Source: Pleurotus djamor (lineage: Eukaryota > Basidiomycota > Agaricomycetes > Agaricales > Pleurotaceae). From it: a DNA stretch of 64,000 bases. Below, in pieces: positions 10,106 to 21,417 of this stretch. The number at the start of each line of letters is the position of its first letter. The stretch's first letter is position 1. Location of the stretch: the NCBI GenBank assembly GCA_029747585.1, contig JAPEVF010000018.1, positions 124,001-188,000 on the forward strand, written 5' to 3'. The position numbers and the translations under genes are program-made. The notes beneath the pieces were generated by a model. That model saw only the letters and a program-made list of their open reading frames with translations. It searched no databases and was not told the origin of the DNA.

Positions 10106-12929
10106 ATGTCGACACCTTCCAAGCCGGTGAATATACGGAGTCCCAAGTTAGGCCCGACTGAAAGCGATGAAGCTCTCAATGCTCAAGCAACGCCAATTGG
10201 AACACCGGATCTTCGAGCCCTGCGTGCCCAGTACGTTGGTACACCTCCACCTCCCAATATTCCTCCACGAGGAACCCCAGGACCTCCGAGAAATGGTTCT
10301 CCCGCTATAAGCTCAGTAGGTCTACCACCAGTCGGCGTATCAGTATCGCCTTCGCCTAGACTGCTACCCATCGTACCACCGTCGAGGAGGTCGGAAACAC
10401 CATTACAAGTGCCGCAGCAGGGTGTCTCGTTCGGCGCGACAGAAGCGATACCTCCGCTGAGCTTGGAGGATCTACCTGATGAGGAAAAGGCAAGGGTTTT
10501 GAGGAGGCATCTGGTTTCGAAAGGAGAGAGACAAGGNGTCCCGGGAGGTGTTGGAGGAACTAGGGCGGAAGGATCTTCGACTCCATCATCTCGGCGATCT
10601 TCACAGTTAGGTCCTCGTAGGGAGGATTCTGAACCGTTCCCAATACCATATCATGCACCGGGAGCGGATGTCACGTATGTTTCTTTCACTCTCATTTCGT
10701 GTCGGCAATTTATTGACTGAGCGGTCTGTGGTAGGCACGACATCTACAAGTGGCACTCGGATCAGCAACGCGTTGCTGGACGCCCGCGAGCTGCATCTTT
10801 TGCTGGCTCTAGTGCACCACCNTTACATCCTGCCTTTGAACACATCCATGAACCTGGTGGATTTAGACGCAACTATCTACTGTTACGCGCGAACGAACAA
10901 GGCGCAGAAGAACCTCGCATGCTGAATACATTTATCGACTTTTTGTTTATCTTTGGACATTATGTNCGTTTTTCNAGTTTACAANNCAGNTANTGGGCTN
11001 GCTTGATTGACTTACNTTGGGTAGGCTGGTGAAGACCTGGAGGATGATGAAGAGGAAGACAAAGAAGANGATGAAGAGGAGGCTTTNCTTCCTTCTGGCG
11101 GAGACCTCACATCGTCTGTTCTGAGTGAGCATACACCGCTTATGGGAGGTACAGCGCGCACCAGGTCGAGGTCGAGGAGGCGCAGGATGTCCGTTGAAGG
11201 GCATGGTAATGCTACTGTCACACAAGCTGTCCTCATGGTGAGTTAAAGTTATATACTAATACGACGTCTCGTCAACGTCCATATATAGTTGCTCAAATCT
11301 TTCGTTGGTACTGGTGTTCTATTCCTTGGGAAGGCGTACGTCCATCCTCCCCACTTNGCCTATCGTTTGCTCACACCTTGCACAAAAGTTTCTATAACGG
11401 TGGAATGGTGTTTTCCGCCGTCACTTTCGTTTTCATCGCACTCATATCGCTATACTCATTCTTACTGTTGGTCGACACGAAGTTCGTCGTTTCTGGAAGT
11501 TTCGGAGGTATGTGTCCTGGGTAAATTACGATGATGTTGATGTTTNACTCAACTGTATTCNCCNCCAGATATCGGTGGCACACTATACGGTCCTTGGATG
11601 CGCTACATGATTCTGGGCTCCATTATCATNTCACAGCTCGGTTTCGTGGGCGCTTACATTATTTTCGTCTCGGAGAACTTGCANGCTTTCGTCATGGGTA
11701 TCACCAATTGCGCCAAACTGCTGCCTGTTCAGTACTTCATTCTCATGCAACTTGTTGTCTTCTTGCCGTTAAGTCTGGTNCGAGATATCGCCAAGCTCAG
11801 TACCACTGCGTTGATNGCAGACGCGTTTATTTTGGCTGGGCTNTGTTATATCTTCGGNAGTGAATTCTCCATNCTGGCGCAGCAAGGTGTTGCGGATATC
11901 AAATTGTTCAATCCCAGGGACTTCCCTCTGTTTATTGGGTATGTGCAGTCATCTTGTTCAATCATTCTCGATGCTCATCGTGTCTAGCACTGCTGTCTTT
12001 TCCTTTGAGGGTATCGGCTTGGTACGTGATCTACCCATCCTCCGGGTCTCTAACAAAATCTAAACGCGCCCCCGTCAGGTCATTCCTATAACGGATGCCA
12101 TGCGGGAACCGCACAAATTCCCCAAGGTCCTAACAGGTGTTATGATTGGTCTTATCTGTGAGCATCGCCTCAGTGATCTTCATTCATCTGATTTATGCCT
12201 TTTCCCNTAGTCCTTTTCGGTGGAGCTGGCGCGTTGGCTTACTTGACATTTGGCTCGGAGATTCAGACCGTTGTTCTCGTAAATCTCAATGGCGAAAGCA
12301 AGATGGTTCAATCCGTAAGCCCTTGCTGTCCCCTCTCGTTCTGGATTGACGGCTATAAATAAACTTGGTTTATAGGTTCAATTCCTGTACTCGCTTGCCA
12401 TCATGCTCTCCGTTCCATTGCAGCTTTTCCCTGCCATTCGAATTATGGAGAACGGCATGTTTGTCCGCAGCGGCAAGAGTAACCCCCGAGTCAAGTGGTT
12501 GAAGAATGCGTTCAGGTTCTTTACTGTCTTTGTTTGTGCTGCGATCAGTTGGTTCGGTGCATCGGATCTGGATAAATTCGTTGCTTTCGTTGGATGCTTC
12601 GCATGGTTTGTCGCCTATATCTTTGGAGTCGCCGGATGTGGATCATATTTGCTAACTCGTTCTGGTTNAGCGTGCCTTTGTGCTATGTTTATCCAGCCAT
12701 GCTCCACTACAAGGCTGTNGCCCGTACTCGAGTTCAGAAGTTGAAGGATATNGCNATGATTGTGTTTGGACTTGTGGCCGCAGCGTACACCACCATCCAA
12801 ACGGTCAAAGTAAGCCTGAAGCTCTTCGTATCTTTAGAATCGACCATTCTAATCCCTTTTCAGTTGATGATTGAACCTGACGCTGGAGGTTCACCTAAAT
12901 TCGGTCACTGCGAAATTCCCTCGAATTAG
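10106..12929 (+). CDS. Vacuolar amino-acid transporter, AVT3/AVT4-like (AAAP family)
   Basis: A long hydrophilic N-terminus (about 290 residues, Pro/Ser-rich, then an acidic run EDLEDDEEEDKE) precedes about eleven membrane helices. The transport core begins with AVLMLLKSFVGTGVLFLGKAF, the signature of vacuolar AAAP exporters such as yeast Avt3/Avt4 and S. pombe avt3. It continues with YSFLLLVDTK, GGTLYGPWMRY, GTAVFSFEGIGLVIPI, GALAYLTFG and LSVPLQLFPAIRIMEN. Roughly ten exons are needed; the first ends near 10673 (ADVT) and resumes at 10735 (HDIYKWHSDQQ). The expected role is export of neutral amino acids from the vacuole by proton exchange. Ser-rich tracts in the N-terminus suggest phospho-control, which is inferred. 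Confidence 0.88.
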
Positions 12930-13401
12930 AGCAGGTAAATTCGGACAATATAGGTTACATCTGATGCATATCTACTCTATGGGTTGAATATGAACCATTG
13001 TCATTGGATCGATCTCTGCCGCTGAAACTCTCGGAGCTGATGTAAGGCAGAGATGCAAATCGGCCGTCTGTCTTCCGTAGTCCTGCATCGATGCCCAAAT
13101 TTTCTGACGTTATCCACCGACACCACAGCTCGTAGTAGATAGAACACTGGTATGTATGTGAAAGTGCGACACCGCGTTACTCGTAAGATACTACTCTACC
13201 CACTTGCGAATCCGTGGTACGAAGGAGAATCATGATCATGACAGCAAAACGGATCACTCACTATNTTGAAGTAAAAGCATGGACTATAGCAAATGATAAT
13301 AAATAAAACGCTACGAGGAAAAGTTCGACGAGACAACACTTGTATCCTAGCTACGTGCAGATCCGTGGTACGAAGGAATATCATNAGAATGACAGCAAAA
13401 A
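12930..13401. repeat. Convergent intergenic with 41-bp direct repeat
   Basis: The words 'tccgtggtacgaagga' followed by 'atcat' and 'atgacagcaaaa' occur at 13209-13249 and again at 13360-13400, 151 bp apart. The second copy abuts the stop codon of the L gene at 13402, so the 3' flank of that gene appears partly duplicated. The rest is plain AT-rich intergenic DNA between two convergent genes. Confidence 0.75.
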
Positions 13402-15053
13402 TCAATCGCTGTAGCGGCCACTATCAGGCTTGATCGTGAAGCTCTCAAGCTCACCCTTTCCATTTATGACGGTGTAATGAGGCTTCAAGTCACGACCTCT
13501 CAAGCAACCTCTTCCAGCAACAACTCCGAACACGATGAGGCCAAGGAGGGAAGCAGCAAGTAGACCGATGGCGATGTAGCTATTCCTGATCAACTCCCGT
13601 AGCTCGCTCGAGTTTTCGACTCCGCCGTGGCTGGACAAACGCACTTGGGCGTTAGCGGCGACATTGGGCGGAGGAGGTATGCCACTTTGCTTGAAAGGAG
13701 ACGTAACAAAGTTCCAGCGTTGACTCGAACTACCATCGCACGTATTCAAGAAGATTCGGTCGCCCAAATTTCCAGCATCGAGACCGTTGCCAATTTGTAC
13801 GCATTGGTTGTTGAAGGTGGATATGATGTTGCAACCATCGGCGGAAAGATCTCCGGGGGGCACCGAGCCAGCGCCCCGACAGAACGCTGTACACTCGATT
13901 TTGAAGAATCTTCGTCTGCGGGAATACCTCGGTGAGGTAAGGGTGTAGAGGAGTGGACTTGACTTACTCATTATTCTCATTCTCATTTACGAAGTAGAGA
14001 TTGTCGTTTGAAGCACGAGTGGCGACGACAAGATTCGATCCGTTCACAGACCTAAGATCAAACCATAAACCTACGCCCATAGCAATTGGAAATTGGAGAC
14101 ATACTTGGCAACATAAACAGGGTGAGGAGAACCAGTCTGCTCAAATCGGATCTCCAAGCGCTTGTTGAAGTCGTTTCCACCAACGAGGTCGATGTCTGCT
14201 TCGAAGTAAGGTGCGGCCCATGACGTAGCACTATTCGCCACTTGTACGCCTTCGAACTCAAAGTTCGGATTGCATTTGCTGGGTGTCGGAGACGGCAGGT
14301 GATTTGTCGTTGTTGATGCGCCCTGGACGTGTTCATGGGGCCAGACAGACGTCGACTCAGGCAATGAAGGAGGGGGGAGGGACGGGGGAGGAGCGGTCTT
14401 TCTGAAGAAGTTGAATCGTTGACTATCCTCTCTCTTGCAAGGGACTGTCAAGAAGAGGGCATCTCCTACGCCCCCTCTCAGCGGGCCGTTTCCAATTTGA
14501 ACACATGCGTTGGTATTGTGGGCGAGTTTCATAAAGCAATTGTCTTCCAAGGAGCTACCACAATCTCCGCATTCAATTACGAAGCGAGTGTTCCTAGTAC
14601 ATGTATGGGCTTATGGTGTAAGTCCGCTGAGAATATTCCGGACGTACTTTTCAGCCCCTTCGGTTTTGACGAGGGCCAGAGTACCATTGGCCAGGAGGCC
14701 CACAGCGAGTCCAAACCCACCAAACGGCCTATTGACGCGAATCAGTGAGGAATTGCAAGCGAAACCATGGAAATATCTCACTCAATAGAGAAGGAGGGAG
14801 GAAAAGATTCCACCTTGGTAAACTTGAACAAACGGCGATCCAGCGAGGGGACCTTCAGAATCCTTGAGCCAGGGTTGACACCGTTGGAGAGGCCAATGGG
14901 TTCTGAGTTATTCCAGTCAAATGGGTCATCTCCTGAGAAGCTTGGGGTACAAGTCGGGAAGGAGGAGCCCTGCCGGGGAGTAAGAGGCTTTGAAAGGACG
15001 GAGTGTGAAAATACGGAGGAAACATAGAGTACACTGAAGAGAGAAAAAATCAT
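13402..15053 (-). CDS. Family L1: secreted two-module beta-trefoil-like type I membrane protein
   Basis: The start is ATG 15053, chosen because it gives a signal peptide (MIFSLFSVLYVSSVFSHSVL, cut near SKPL); upstream in-frame residues are not conserved in L2. Five exons give about 490 residues. The ectodomain holds two related modules. Each begins C-x-P-x-F, continues to a FxIEC segment and ends CVQIGNG...GDxxFLxxC...SQR(F/W)NF, the QxW-like end of a ricin-B/beta-trefoil repeat. A Ser/Thr/Pro linker (STTTNHLPSPTPS) separates the modules. Near the C-terminus a single helix (IAIGLLAASLLGLIVFGVV) is followed by a basic stop (RGCLRGRD) and a conserved 24-residue tail ending SGRYSD. It is expected at the cell surface with a short cytosolic tail. 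Carbohydrate binding is inferred, not shown. H copy 2 lies just upstream in the same direction. Confidence 0.82.
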
Positions 15054-15295
15054 GACAATGAAGGGGAGAAAGACAGAAGAGAAGGTATAATGGGGACAGA
15101 TGAGAGTCAAAATCCATGCTTTATACAAGGACGATGCTTGGCAAAGGACGAGTGCCCGATGAGAGGACGTTTCATTGCATGAACCAACTGTTATGTCATC
15201 AGCTTAGTACGCACTGCCACACCTACCGGAAATGGAAATTTTGTAGCCCGATAAGGCAATCGCGGTTGCTACCGAAGTTGAACCGCCGCCGTTTG
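15054..15295 (-). promoter_or_regulatory. L1 upstream region homologous to L2 promoter
   Basis: The words 'gacgatgcttggcaaa' followed by 'ggac/ggat', 'gtgcccga' and 'gagga' (15131-15168) recur upstream of L2 at about 18851-18892 at a comparable distance from the start. A TATA-like 'tttataca' lies at 15119 and 'tatttaag' at the matching place for L2. The two genes therefore inherited one promoter by duplication. Confidence 0.6.
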
Positions 15296-15549
15296 GCCGC
15301 CGTGGTAGGTTTTGGGCGCGGAGGCTGGTCAGGGGATAGCATTTATGGGGCCAGCGCAAGTGTTACATGATGCGCGGCGTAAGTCAGATAAGATTTGCCA
15401 GACATAGGACAAGATAGGGTACGCCTGACGAACGTAGTAAAGAGAACAAGATGTTGATAAGAAACCGATAGTTACAAAGGATGGATGCAAAATATAAGAT
15501 GCTAATGGTACACTAAGGATGTGCAGGGTAAAGAGATGCGGCGATGCTT

Positions 15550-16044
15550 TCAGCGACGGGCAGGGACCGACAACGCCTTTTGAACGGCCGCTTGCACTTC
15601 AGCCTGGGTGAAGAGACCAGCTTGAACGCACGAGGCTAAAACATCGCGACACCACACTTGAGGATGGCCGGGGGATTGGACCTGTTGATGGTCGATGATA
15701 CTCTCGAGCCTCTGACGCTCAGCGTAGGTCAAGGCCTTGATTTCAATCGGGACCAGATGCGCTAGGTCCCCGTCGGTGAGAGCCCATGATTCCATGCCCC
15801 AGTTGGCCCAGCCTTTGAGCGTCTGCGTCAGTCCCCCGCGGCGACGAGCAATACTCTTGGAGGCGGTGAATCCGACGTCCCAGGCAATCGACCAATAGGA
15901 CGCGTCTGTCTTGACGGACATGCCTTGAACAGGTTTGACGACCAAGAAGACCTTCAAGGGCCCGACGACTTTGTCGGGATAGCCGTTGAGACCTACGGCG
16001 CGGGGGACGCCTTCGACTCGACCAAAGTTAGGTAGGAAGGGCAT
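15550..16044 (-). CDS. Family H protein copy 2, function unknown, 164 aa
   Basis: This is a single-exon gene identical in protein to copy 1, and here the codon with N in copy 1 reads Ala. It has the same probable 5' UTR intron just upstream of the start and the same paired promoter boxes. It is followed in its own direction by family L1. The equality of flanks as well as coding sequence points to a recent duplication, gene conversion between arms, or an assembly duplication. No catalytic motif is recognised. Confidence 0.86.
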   Translation of the reverse strand: MPFLPNFGRVEGVPRAVGLNGYPDKVVGPLKVFLVVKPVQGMSVKTDASYWSIAWDVGFTASKSIARRRGGLTQTLKGWANWGMESWALTDGDLAHLVPIEIKALTYAERQRLESIIDHQQVQSPGHPQVWCRDVLASCVQAGLFTQAEVQAAVQKALSVPARR

Positions 16045-16349
16045 TGTTGGATATAGCGTGGATGGTGGGGATGGTGAGGAAGGGGCTGATGATGCAAAGC
16101 CGACCAGATATCAAATCTATGATGGGGTGAGGAGGGGAAATCAAGAGAGATGGGGGCGAGGGCGGCGTACCTGTTTATAAAGGGAGGAGTCTCCGAAGCT
16201 GACAAGTGAGCTGAGGGAGGACGAGAGGAAGAAAGTTATAGGGCTTATATATGTTTGGAGGAACGAAGGCCACCGCCGGAGTTGGAAACGAACTTGGTCG
16301 ACGATTGTGGAAACAGACAATGAGAAACCACAGAGGGTGGCCGACTAAT

Positions 16350-16475
16350 GGACCACATTCATCTGAACGGTGGCCCGATTTAGTAATCTTCGATGGAGGA
16401 GAAAACATACAATGAAGGATGATCGAGATCGACGGATCCATGGGCTACATTCGTCCATACGGGTGCTTCATTTAG
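16350..16475 (-). promoter_or_regulatory. Paired 34-bp promoter motif of H copy 2
   Basis: Boxes at 16350-16383 (ggaccacattcatctgaacg) and 16441-16475 (gggctacattcgtccatacg) start about 92 bp apart. They are 305 bp or more upstream of the start codon at 16044. Spacing and core match the pairs before H copies 1 and 3. Confidence 0.5.
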
Positions 16476-16710
16476 ACAGTCGATCCTTCGGTGGGTATAG
16501 CAGGCAGGGTCGTTCTTTGTGTGTACCCATTCTGGTGTTCCGAATTAAAACACTCTGGCTGACAATGGGCTAAGTGATGGTCAACTCGTATTTTCATTGA
16601 ACGACCCTTGACCAGGTAATGAGTCGATTGGTTTCCATTTTGGTAGATCAGCCTCACTTCCGGGTCTGCCACTATATATTGGGAGGTGGGGAAATGGCCT
16701 GTCGGGAATC

Positions 16711-17114
16711 ATGGAGCAACTCGGAGAGTTGTGAGGGGGAACGGGGTGATGGAGTATGTTCATATGAGGTTGACTTTCCGCCAACTTTCCGCGCGCTTGT
16801 TCTCAGACGCTCATTTTAGGAGAAAAGGGGTAGAAAATGAATGATCAAGCACTAGTGCATTCTACTTGTGTCGTCAAAACGCACCCCTCGCCTGCAGTCA
16901 GAAGTACACCTAAATAACTTGAGGGATATTCATAGTCATGTCGGCATGCCCTCTGACACCGCTTTATGGACCAGTCAGCGCTGGAATCGTAAAAAAACAC
17001 ACGAAGATTCACATTGCATCTGGCATAGATACTACATTATGCACAAAGTCCGATGGTATGAGCCAATAATTTATATGTATCGTTAAGTCCTTGACTGGTC
17101 GTAAAAACCCGATT
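16711..17114. other. Intergenic between H2 promoter and L2 3' end
   Basis: I see no coding segment of merit and no relation to the 13.2-kb direct repeats. The sequence is AT-rich and unique within the window. Confidence 0.4.
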
Positions 17115-18769
17115 TTAGTCACTGTAGCGACCACTATGGGGATTGATAGTGAACCCATCAAGTTCGCCTTTACCAGCAACGACGGTGTAGCGAGATTTCG
17201 AATCACGTCCCTTCATGCAGCCTCTGCTGAGGGCGACGGCTCCGAGAATGATGATGGCGAGAAGCGAAGCCCCAAGCAACCCGATGGCAATGTAACTGTT
17301 TCTGATCAGTTCCTTCAGCTCGCTTGAAGTATCGTCGTCGCCGGAGTTAGACAGGCGGACTTGGGCGTTACCTGCCAGATCAGACGTCGGTCTACCACTT
17401 TGCTTGAATGGTGATGTCAAGAAATTGAATCGTTGGCTGTCGGTGCCGTCGCAGGTGTTCAGGAAGATGCGATCGCCTACATTTCCGGCGCTGGGTCCGT
17501 TTCCAAGTTGAACGCATTTGTCGTTGAAAGCGGATTTGATGACACAACCGTCTGCGGATAAATCTCCTGGAACAACTGAGTTGGCACCACGGCAGAACGC
17601 AGAACACTCGATTTTGAAGAATTTGCGTCTGTGGAATGCGGTCAACAAGATTGGAGATGGAGCTGATCTGACTGTGCTTACTGGTTGTTCTCGTCTCCAC
17701 TGATGAAGTACAGGTTATCATTAACGGCGCGTGTCGCGATAACGAGGTTAGATCCATTCAAAGACCTATGCAGATGGTAAGCGCATGTTAGTAGAAAGAA
17801 TGACGAATAAAACGTACTTCGCAACATAATAGGGATTAGGGGATCCGGTTTGCTCAAATCGAATTTCCAAGCGTTTGTTGAAATCAGTTTCGCCAACAAG
17901 GTCAACGTTCGATTCAAATGAAGGAGCGCCCCAGTAGGTAGCACTGTTCGCAACCCGTACACCTTCAAATTCGAAGTTAGGATTACAGACACTAGGCGTA
18001 GGAGATGGTAGGTGTGTGTTCGTGGTGGTCGAAGCTTTATCGTGTTCGTGAGGCCAGGTGGTTGAGGTAACAGCCGTAGACGAAGGAAGAGGAGCAGAAG
18101 TCGATGGAGCAACCTGCTTGAAGTAATTGAATCTCTGACTGTCTTCCCTTTTGCAGGGTGATGTCAAGAACACTGGGTCACCCGTAGCTCCCCTTGATGG
18201 ACCATTTCCAACTTGAACGCACAACTCGGGCTTATCCGCAAGTCTCATGAAGCAGTTGTCTTCCACGAAGCTACCGCAGTCTCCGCATTCAATTATGAAG
18301 CGTGTGTTCCTAAGCACAGACCCTCAGCGTGAGTATTGATACGCCGTATGTTGAAACGACACGAACCCATTAACTCCTTTGTTCTCGGTCAAAGCCAAGG
18401 AGTTGTTTGGAAGAAGCCCCACAGCAAGATTGGAACCGCCGAATGGTCTAAAAAACGTGAGATCCATGAGAATCACACAGTGCTGCACTTGGGTACTTAC
18501 TCAATGGTGAAGGAAGGAGGCGACGATTCAATTTTGGTAAATTTGAATAAGGGTCGCCCCGCCGCTGGTACCTTGAGTATGGTTGAACCCGATTTCAAAC
18601 CGTTGGCGAAGCCAATCGCCTCGGAGTTGTTCCAGTCATATGGGTCGTCTCCAGTAAACCCCGGGGTACAGATTGGGGGAGGAGAACCTTGTCGCCGGGT
18701 TAGAGGCTTAGCAAGGACGGCTCCCGATAGTACGGAGGTGGCGTAGAGTAGGGTGAAAACGGAAAACAT
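17115..18769 (-). CDS. Family L2: secreted two-module beta-trefoil-like type I membrane protein
   Basis: This paralogue of L1 has the same exon plan. The start ATG 18769 gives a signal peptide (MFSVFTLLYATSVLSGAVLA) followed by KPLTRRQ. Module 1 contains CTPGFTGDDPYDWNNSEAIG, PLFKFTKIE, FIIECGDCG, CVQVGNGPSRGATGDPVFL and SQRFNYF. Module 2 contains CNPNFEFEGVRVANSATYW, RLEIRFEQTGSPNPYYVAKY, FFKIECSAFCRG, CVQLGNGPSAGNVGDRIFL and SQRFNFL. A membrane helix (IAIGLLGASLLAIIILGAVAL) and the conserved tail ending SGRYSD follow. No H gene lies directly upstream; the next gene in that direction is L3. Ligand and function are unknown. The tail conserved between L1 and L2 suggests a cytosolic partner, which is inference. 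Confidence 0.82.
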
Positions 18770-19385
18770 GACAAGAAAAGAAAAGAGAAACAGTGAAGCG
18801 AAGTGAAGTGATGAGAGTCTGCGAGTCGGAATACATGCTATTTAAGAGCTAATGGGACGATGCTTGGCAAAAGGATTGTGCCCGAGGAGGAATGTTTCAG
18901 CGCAATCCAACCCACGCGCCAAGAATCAACCGCAATCGATGCATCGCCACGGCTTCCTAAAGAGGAAATTCTATTTCCAAAGTTGGAAGGTTGTGATTGA
19001 GGACGCACTGCTTAATTCAAGCTTGATTCTATTAGAATCGGGGGCGGCTTTCAGAGCATCGTAGCGGACAGCCTAATCTCCTGAAAGGCTGGGACTCAAT
19101 TGTGTTTCACTTTTTCTACCTCATAGTCCGAAGTTTGATAGTCTGGTACCACAGCCTAGTGTGTAAGTATTTGTAGACGAAGGCATTGTTGTGACATTCT
19201 AAGTATTCTCTTGAAACATCCTGTATTCCCAGATCCCTACAACGCATATGACCAGTCTTGCTATAGGAGGCGAATGCTAGTGCTAGGTCTCAAGTGCACC
19301 TTTTCCATTGAGTTGAAGGCTCCGGTCTGCCCTGAACGACGCGAAATCGAGGGCCGCCAAGCTGGTATGGCTCTACATCACAAGG
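18770..19385. other. L2 promoter and intergenic
   Basis: The part nearest L2 carries the promoter block shared with L1. The remainder, up to the stop of L3, has no convincing gene. Confidence 0.45.
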
Positions 19386-20309
19386 TTACTTCTCTAAGGA
19401 TACAAGTCCGTCGTATTTCTGCCTACCAGTGCCGAGTCCCTTCAGTATCAGTATCGTACCCAGCACAAGAAGACCGATCAATGCACCACTGAGAAAGCCC
19501 ATGAGAATAATGAAAGTTATCTTGACAATCTCGAGTTTAACCATCATCGCCCTTGTGTCATCGTTACGGGCTTCAGTGCCCGAGATGTGCGATTCCCTCG
19601 ATGAAATGTCTGCACCAAGTACTGTGGCTTTGGTGGATGGCGATTCTGCGAGTAGAAGGACGCCGACTTGGATAGCATCTCTTCGGACAAATCGAAAGCG
19701 CTGATCATCAGAGCGGGTACAAGGCGAATAGCCCAAAGCGGGGCGGTCTTCGATGTAGACAAGCTGAGCGCAGTTCCCGGGGAGGTCAAAAAGCTCCACG
19801 GAACAATCCTCTCCAAAAGTATTTCCACACGTGGTGCAATCAATGATAAACTGGGCGATCCTGTCAACGCACAGGTCAGCTAGGTATTCCGTAAATGGTG
19901 TCGAGAACTGCAGACGCACTCGTTTCCTACGTTTCTAGAAAATGAAAGGGGGCGTCGAGTAGGATCCGACCTAATACCGACTTCTGGCTCCTCGAATGGT
20001 CTAATGAATGTGTCCTGAGCGGCATTCATATAACGTAGGATGGGGGATACCGTACCCGATGGTAAATGTCCTTGAAAGTGATCCGACTTTCGTAATCCTC
20101 AAGAAATCAAAACCGCCACCATCCCGTTCTCCCGACCGTGCCCCTATCTCTATATCTCTGGGGAATGAGAATATGGGATCAAAAACTTTCCAGTCATAAG
20201 CAACATTCGAGTTGAAGGACGGCGTGCACGTCCGAAAGTCATGGAGAGGCTTCGAAATCACCGTGCCAGCGAATATTGCGAAGACCAGGAACGTGGAATG
20301 GGGCAGCAT
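19386..20309 (-). CDS. Family L3: short, single-module member with membrane anchor
   Basis: The start ATG 20309 gives a signal peptide (MLPHSTFLVFAIFAGTVIS) then KPLHDFRTCTPSF, the family L opening. A first intron (donor after 20062) leads to a short GPFEEPEVGIR exon, which aligns with the RPFGG exon of L1/L2. The last exon (from about 19874) reads FIIDCTTCGNTFGEDC, CAQLVYIEDRPALGYSPC and DDQRFRFV, a diverged QxF end. Module 2 is absent. A single helix (IILMGFLSGALIGLLVLGTI) and a tail ending KYDGLVSLEK follow, unlike the SGRYSD tail. It is the L partner of H copy 3. The exact joints of the small middle exon are uncertain. Confidence 0.72.
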
Positions 20310-20922
20310 AGGATGAATTTGCCTTNTAATTGCCAGCGCTCTGGAGTCTCTTATACGAAGAAGCCCGAACGTCACGTTTCACTAGATACAACCTGCCAAG
20401 AATGACGCTGCCCAGCGGCGCCCATAGTAGNGTACCTGAAGGGAGTACACACCACTTAGCACTAAGCCTGAGGCCGCGAGAAAACGATTGAACATACCGA
20501 TTTAGGCTACACGCGGACGTGGTGTGGACTCAGGGACCTGCCTCGATGGGACAGCTGGATAAGGTTAGTGANGGATGGAGGGTGTGGGTGGAAGTGGGTG
20601 GGCAATAAGCAGCTTGATGTCCAAGGAACGTATTATGNNAATCTCCAGGTACCCTAGTTCTAGCGACGACTAGGANTCATTNAGCGNGNCGAACTGAGGN
20701 ACACAAGTCTGGAAGTGGGAAGTGTATAACCGACAAAGGAAGGTTGTGGTTGAAAGGCGCACCTGAGGCAGGACAAGACACAGACAGGATGCAATACTGA
20801 AACAGACTGTCCCGAGCAACCATCACAAACGCGACATGGTCAACCATGAGAAATCCATTGGTATAAGCAGGAAAATAATAGTACACTATCAATGCCCTAA
20901 GTAAAAGAAATCCAGTCCGAGC
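20310..20922. other. Intergenic between L3 and H3
   Basis: No gene is supported. Several N bases lie at 20638-20700. The stretch corresponds to the H 3' flank and L promoter of the other pairs but has diverged beyond recognition by eye. Confidence 0.4.
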
Positions 20923-21417
20923 TCAAGCTCTAACTGGGAGGATCGCGCGAGCCTTTTGGACTGCCATCTGGACTTCGGCGGGGGTGAAGAGACCGGCTTG
21001 GGCACCTGCCTCTAAGACATCGCGGCACCAGACCTGAGGGTCGCCGGGCTTTCGAACTTGCTGATTNTTGATGATATTCTCGAGGAGCTGACGATGTGCG
21101 TGGGGCAAGGACTTGATAGGAACCGGGATGATTTCCGAGAATTCGCGCGCACAGAGAGCCCAGGATCTCGTGGACCAGTTAGCCCATTGTCCTTGGGATT
21201 GTGTAAGTCCGCCACGACGATGGATTGTGTCCTTGGAGGCGGTCCGTCCGATCTCCCAGGAGATGGACCAATAGGACTGGTCTGATTTGGCTGAGGCGCC
21301 CCTCATGGGGGTGACGGCCAAGAAGACCATCAAAGGCTTGTTTTCNTGGTCGGGGTAGCCTTGGAGAGAGGCGGGCTGGACATTGTCACGTCGGCCGAAG
21401 TTATCCAGGAAGGACAT
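20923..21417 (-). CDS. Family H protein copy 3 (diverged), 164 aa
   Basis: This single-exon gene has the same length as copies 1 and 2 but about 55-60% identity. Conserved landmarks are N-terminal NFGR and GYPD, then MVFLAVTPM, YWSISWEIG, RRGGLTQ, WANW, SWAL, QVWCRDVL and AGLFTPAEVQMAVQKA. A 5' UTR intron with the same boundary words (gtaagcc ... gtcatag|atttgac) lies upstream. Conservation of length and these blocks, with change elsewhere, shows a functional protein under constraint. Function is unknown. Confidence 0.83.
   Translation of the reverse strand: MSFLDNFGRRDNVQPASLQGYPDXENKPLMVFLAVTPMRGASAKSDQSYWSISWEIGRTASKDTIHRRGGLTQSQGQWANWSTRSWALCAREFSEIIPVPIKSLPHAHRQLLENIIXNQQVRKPGDPQVWCRDVLEAGAQAGLFTPAEVQMAVQKARAILPVRA

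Larger units (their letters stand above)
15296..16710 (-). repeat. Right arm of 1.4-kb inverted repeat
   Basis: This is the reverse complement of 305-1694, with only scattered single-base differences seen by eye (for example 'cattcccacc' versus 'catccccacc' before the start codon). The arms enclose about 13.6 kb holding five unrelated genes and L1. Past about 15296 similarity stops abruptly. Confidence 0.93.

Noticed and set aside
14419..15027. Plus-strand open frames opposite L1
   Set aside because: They are antisense shadows of L1 exons.
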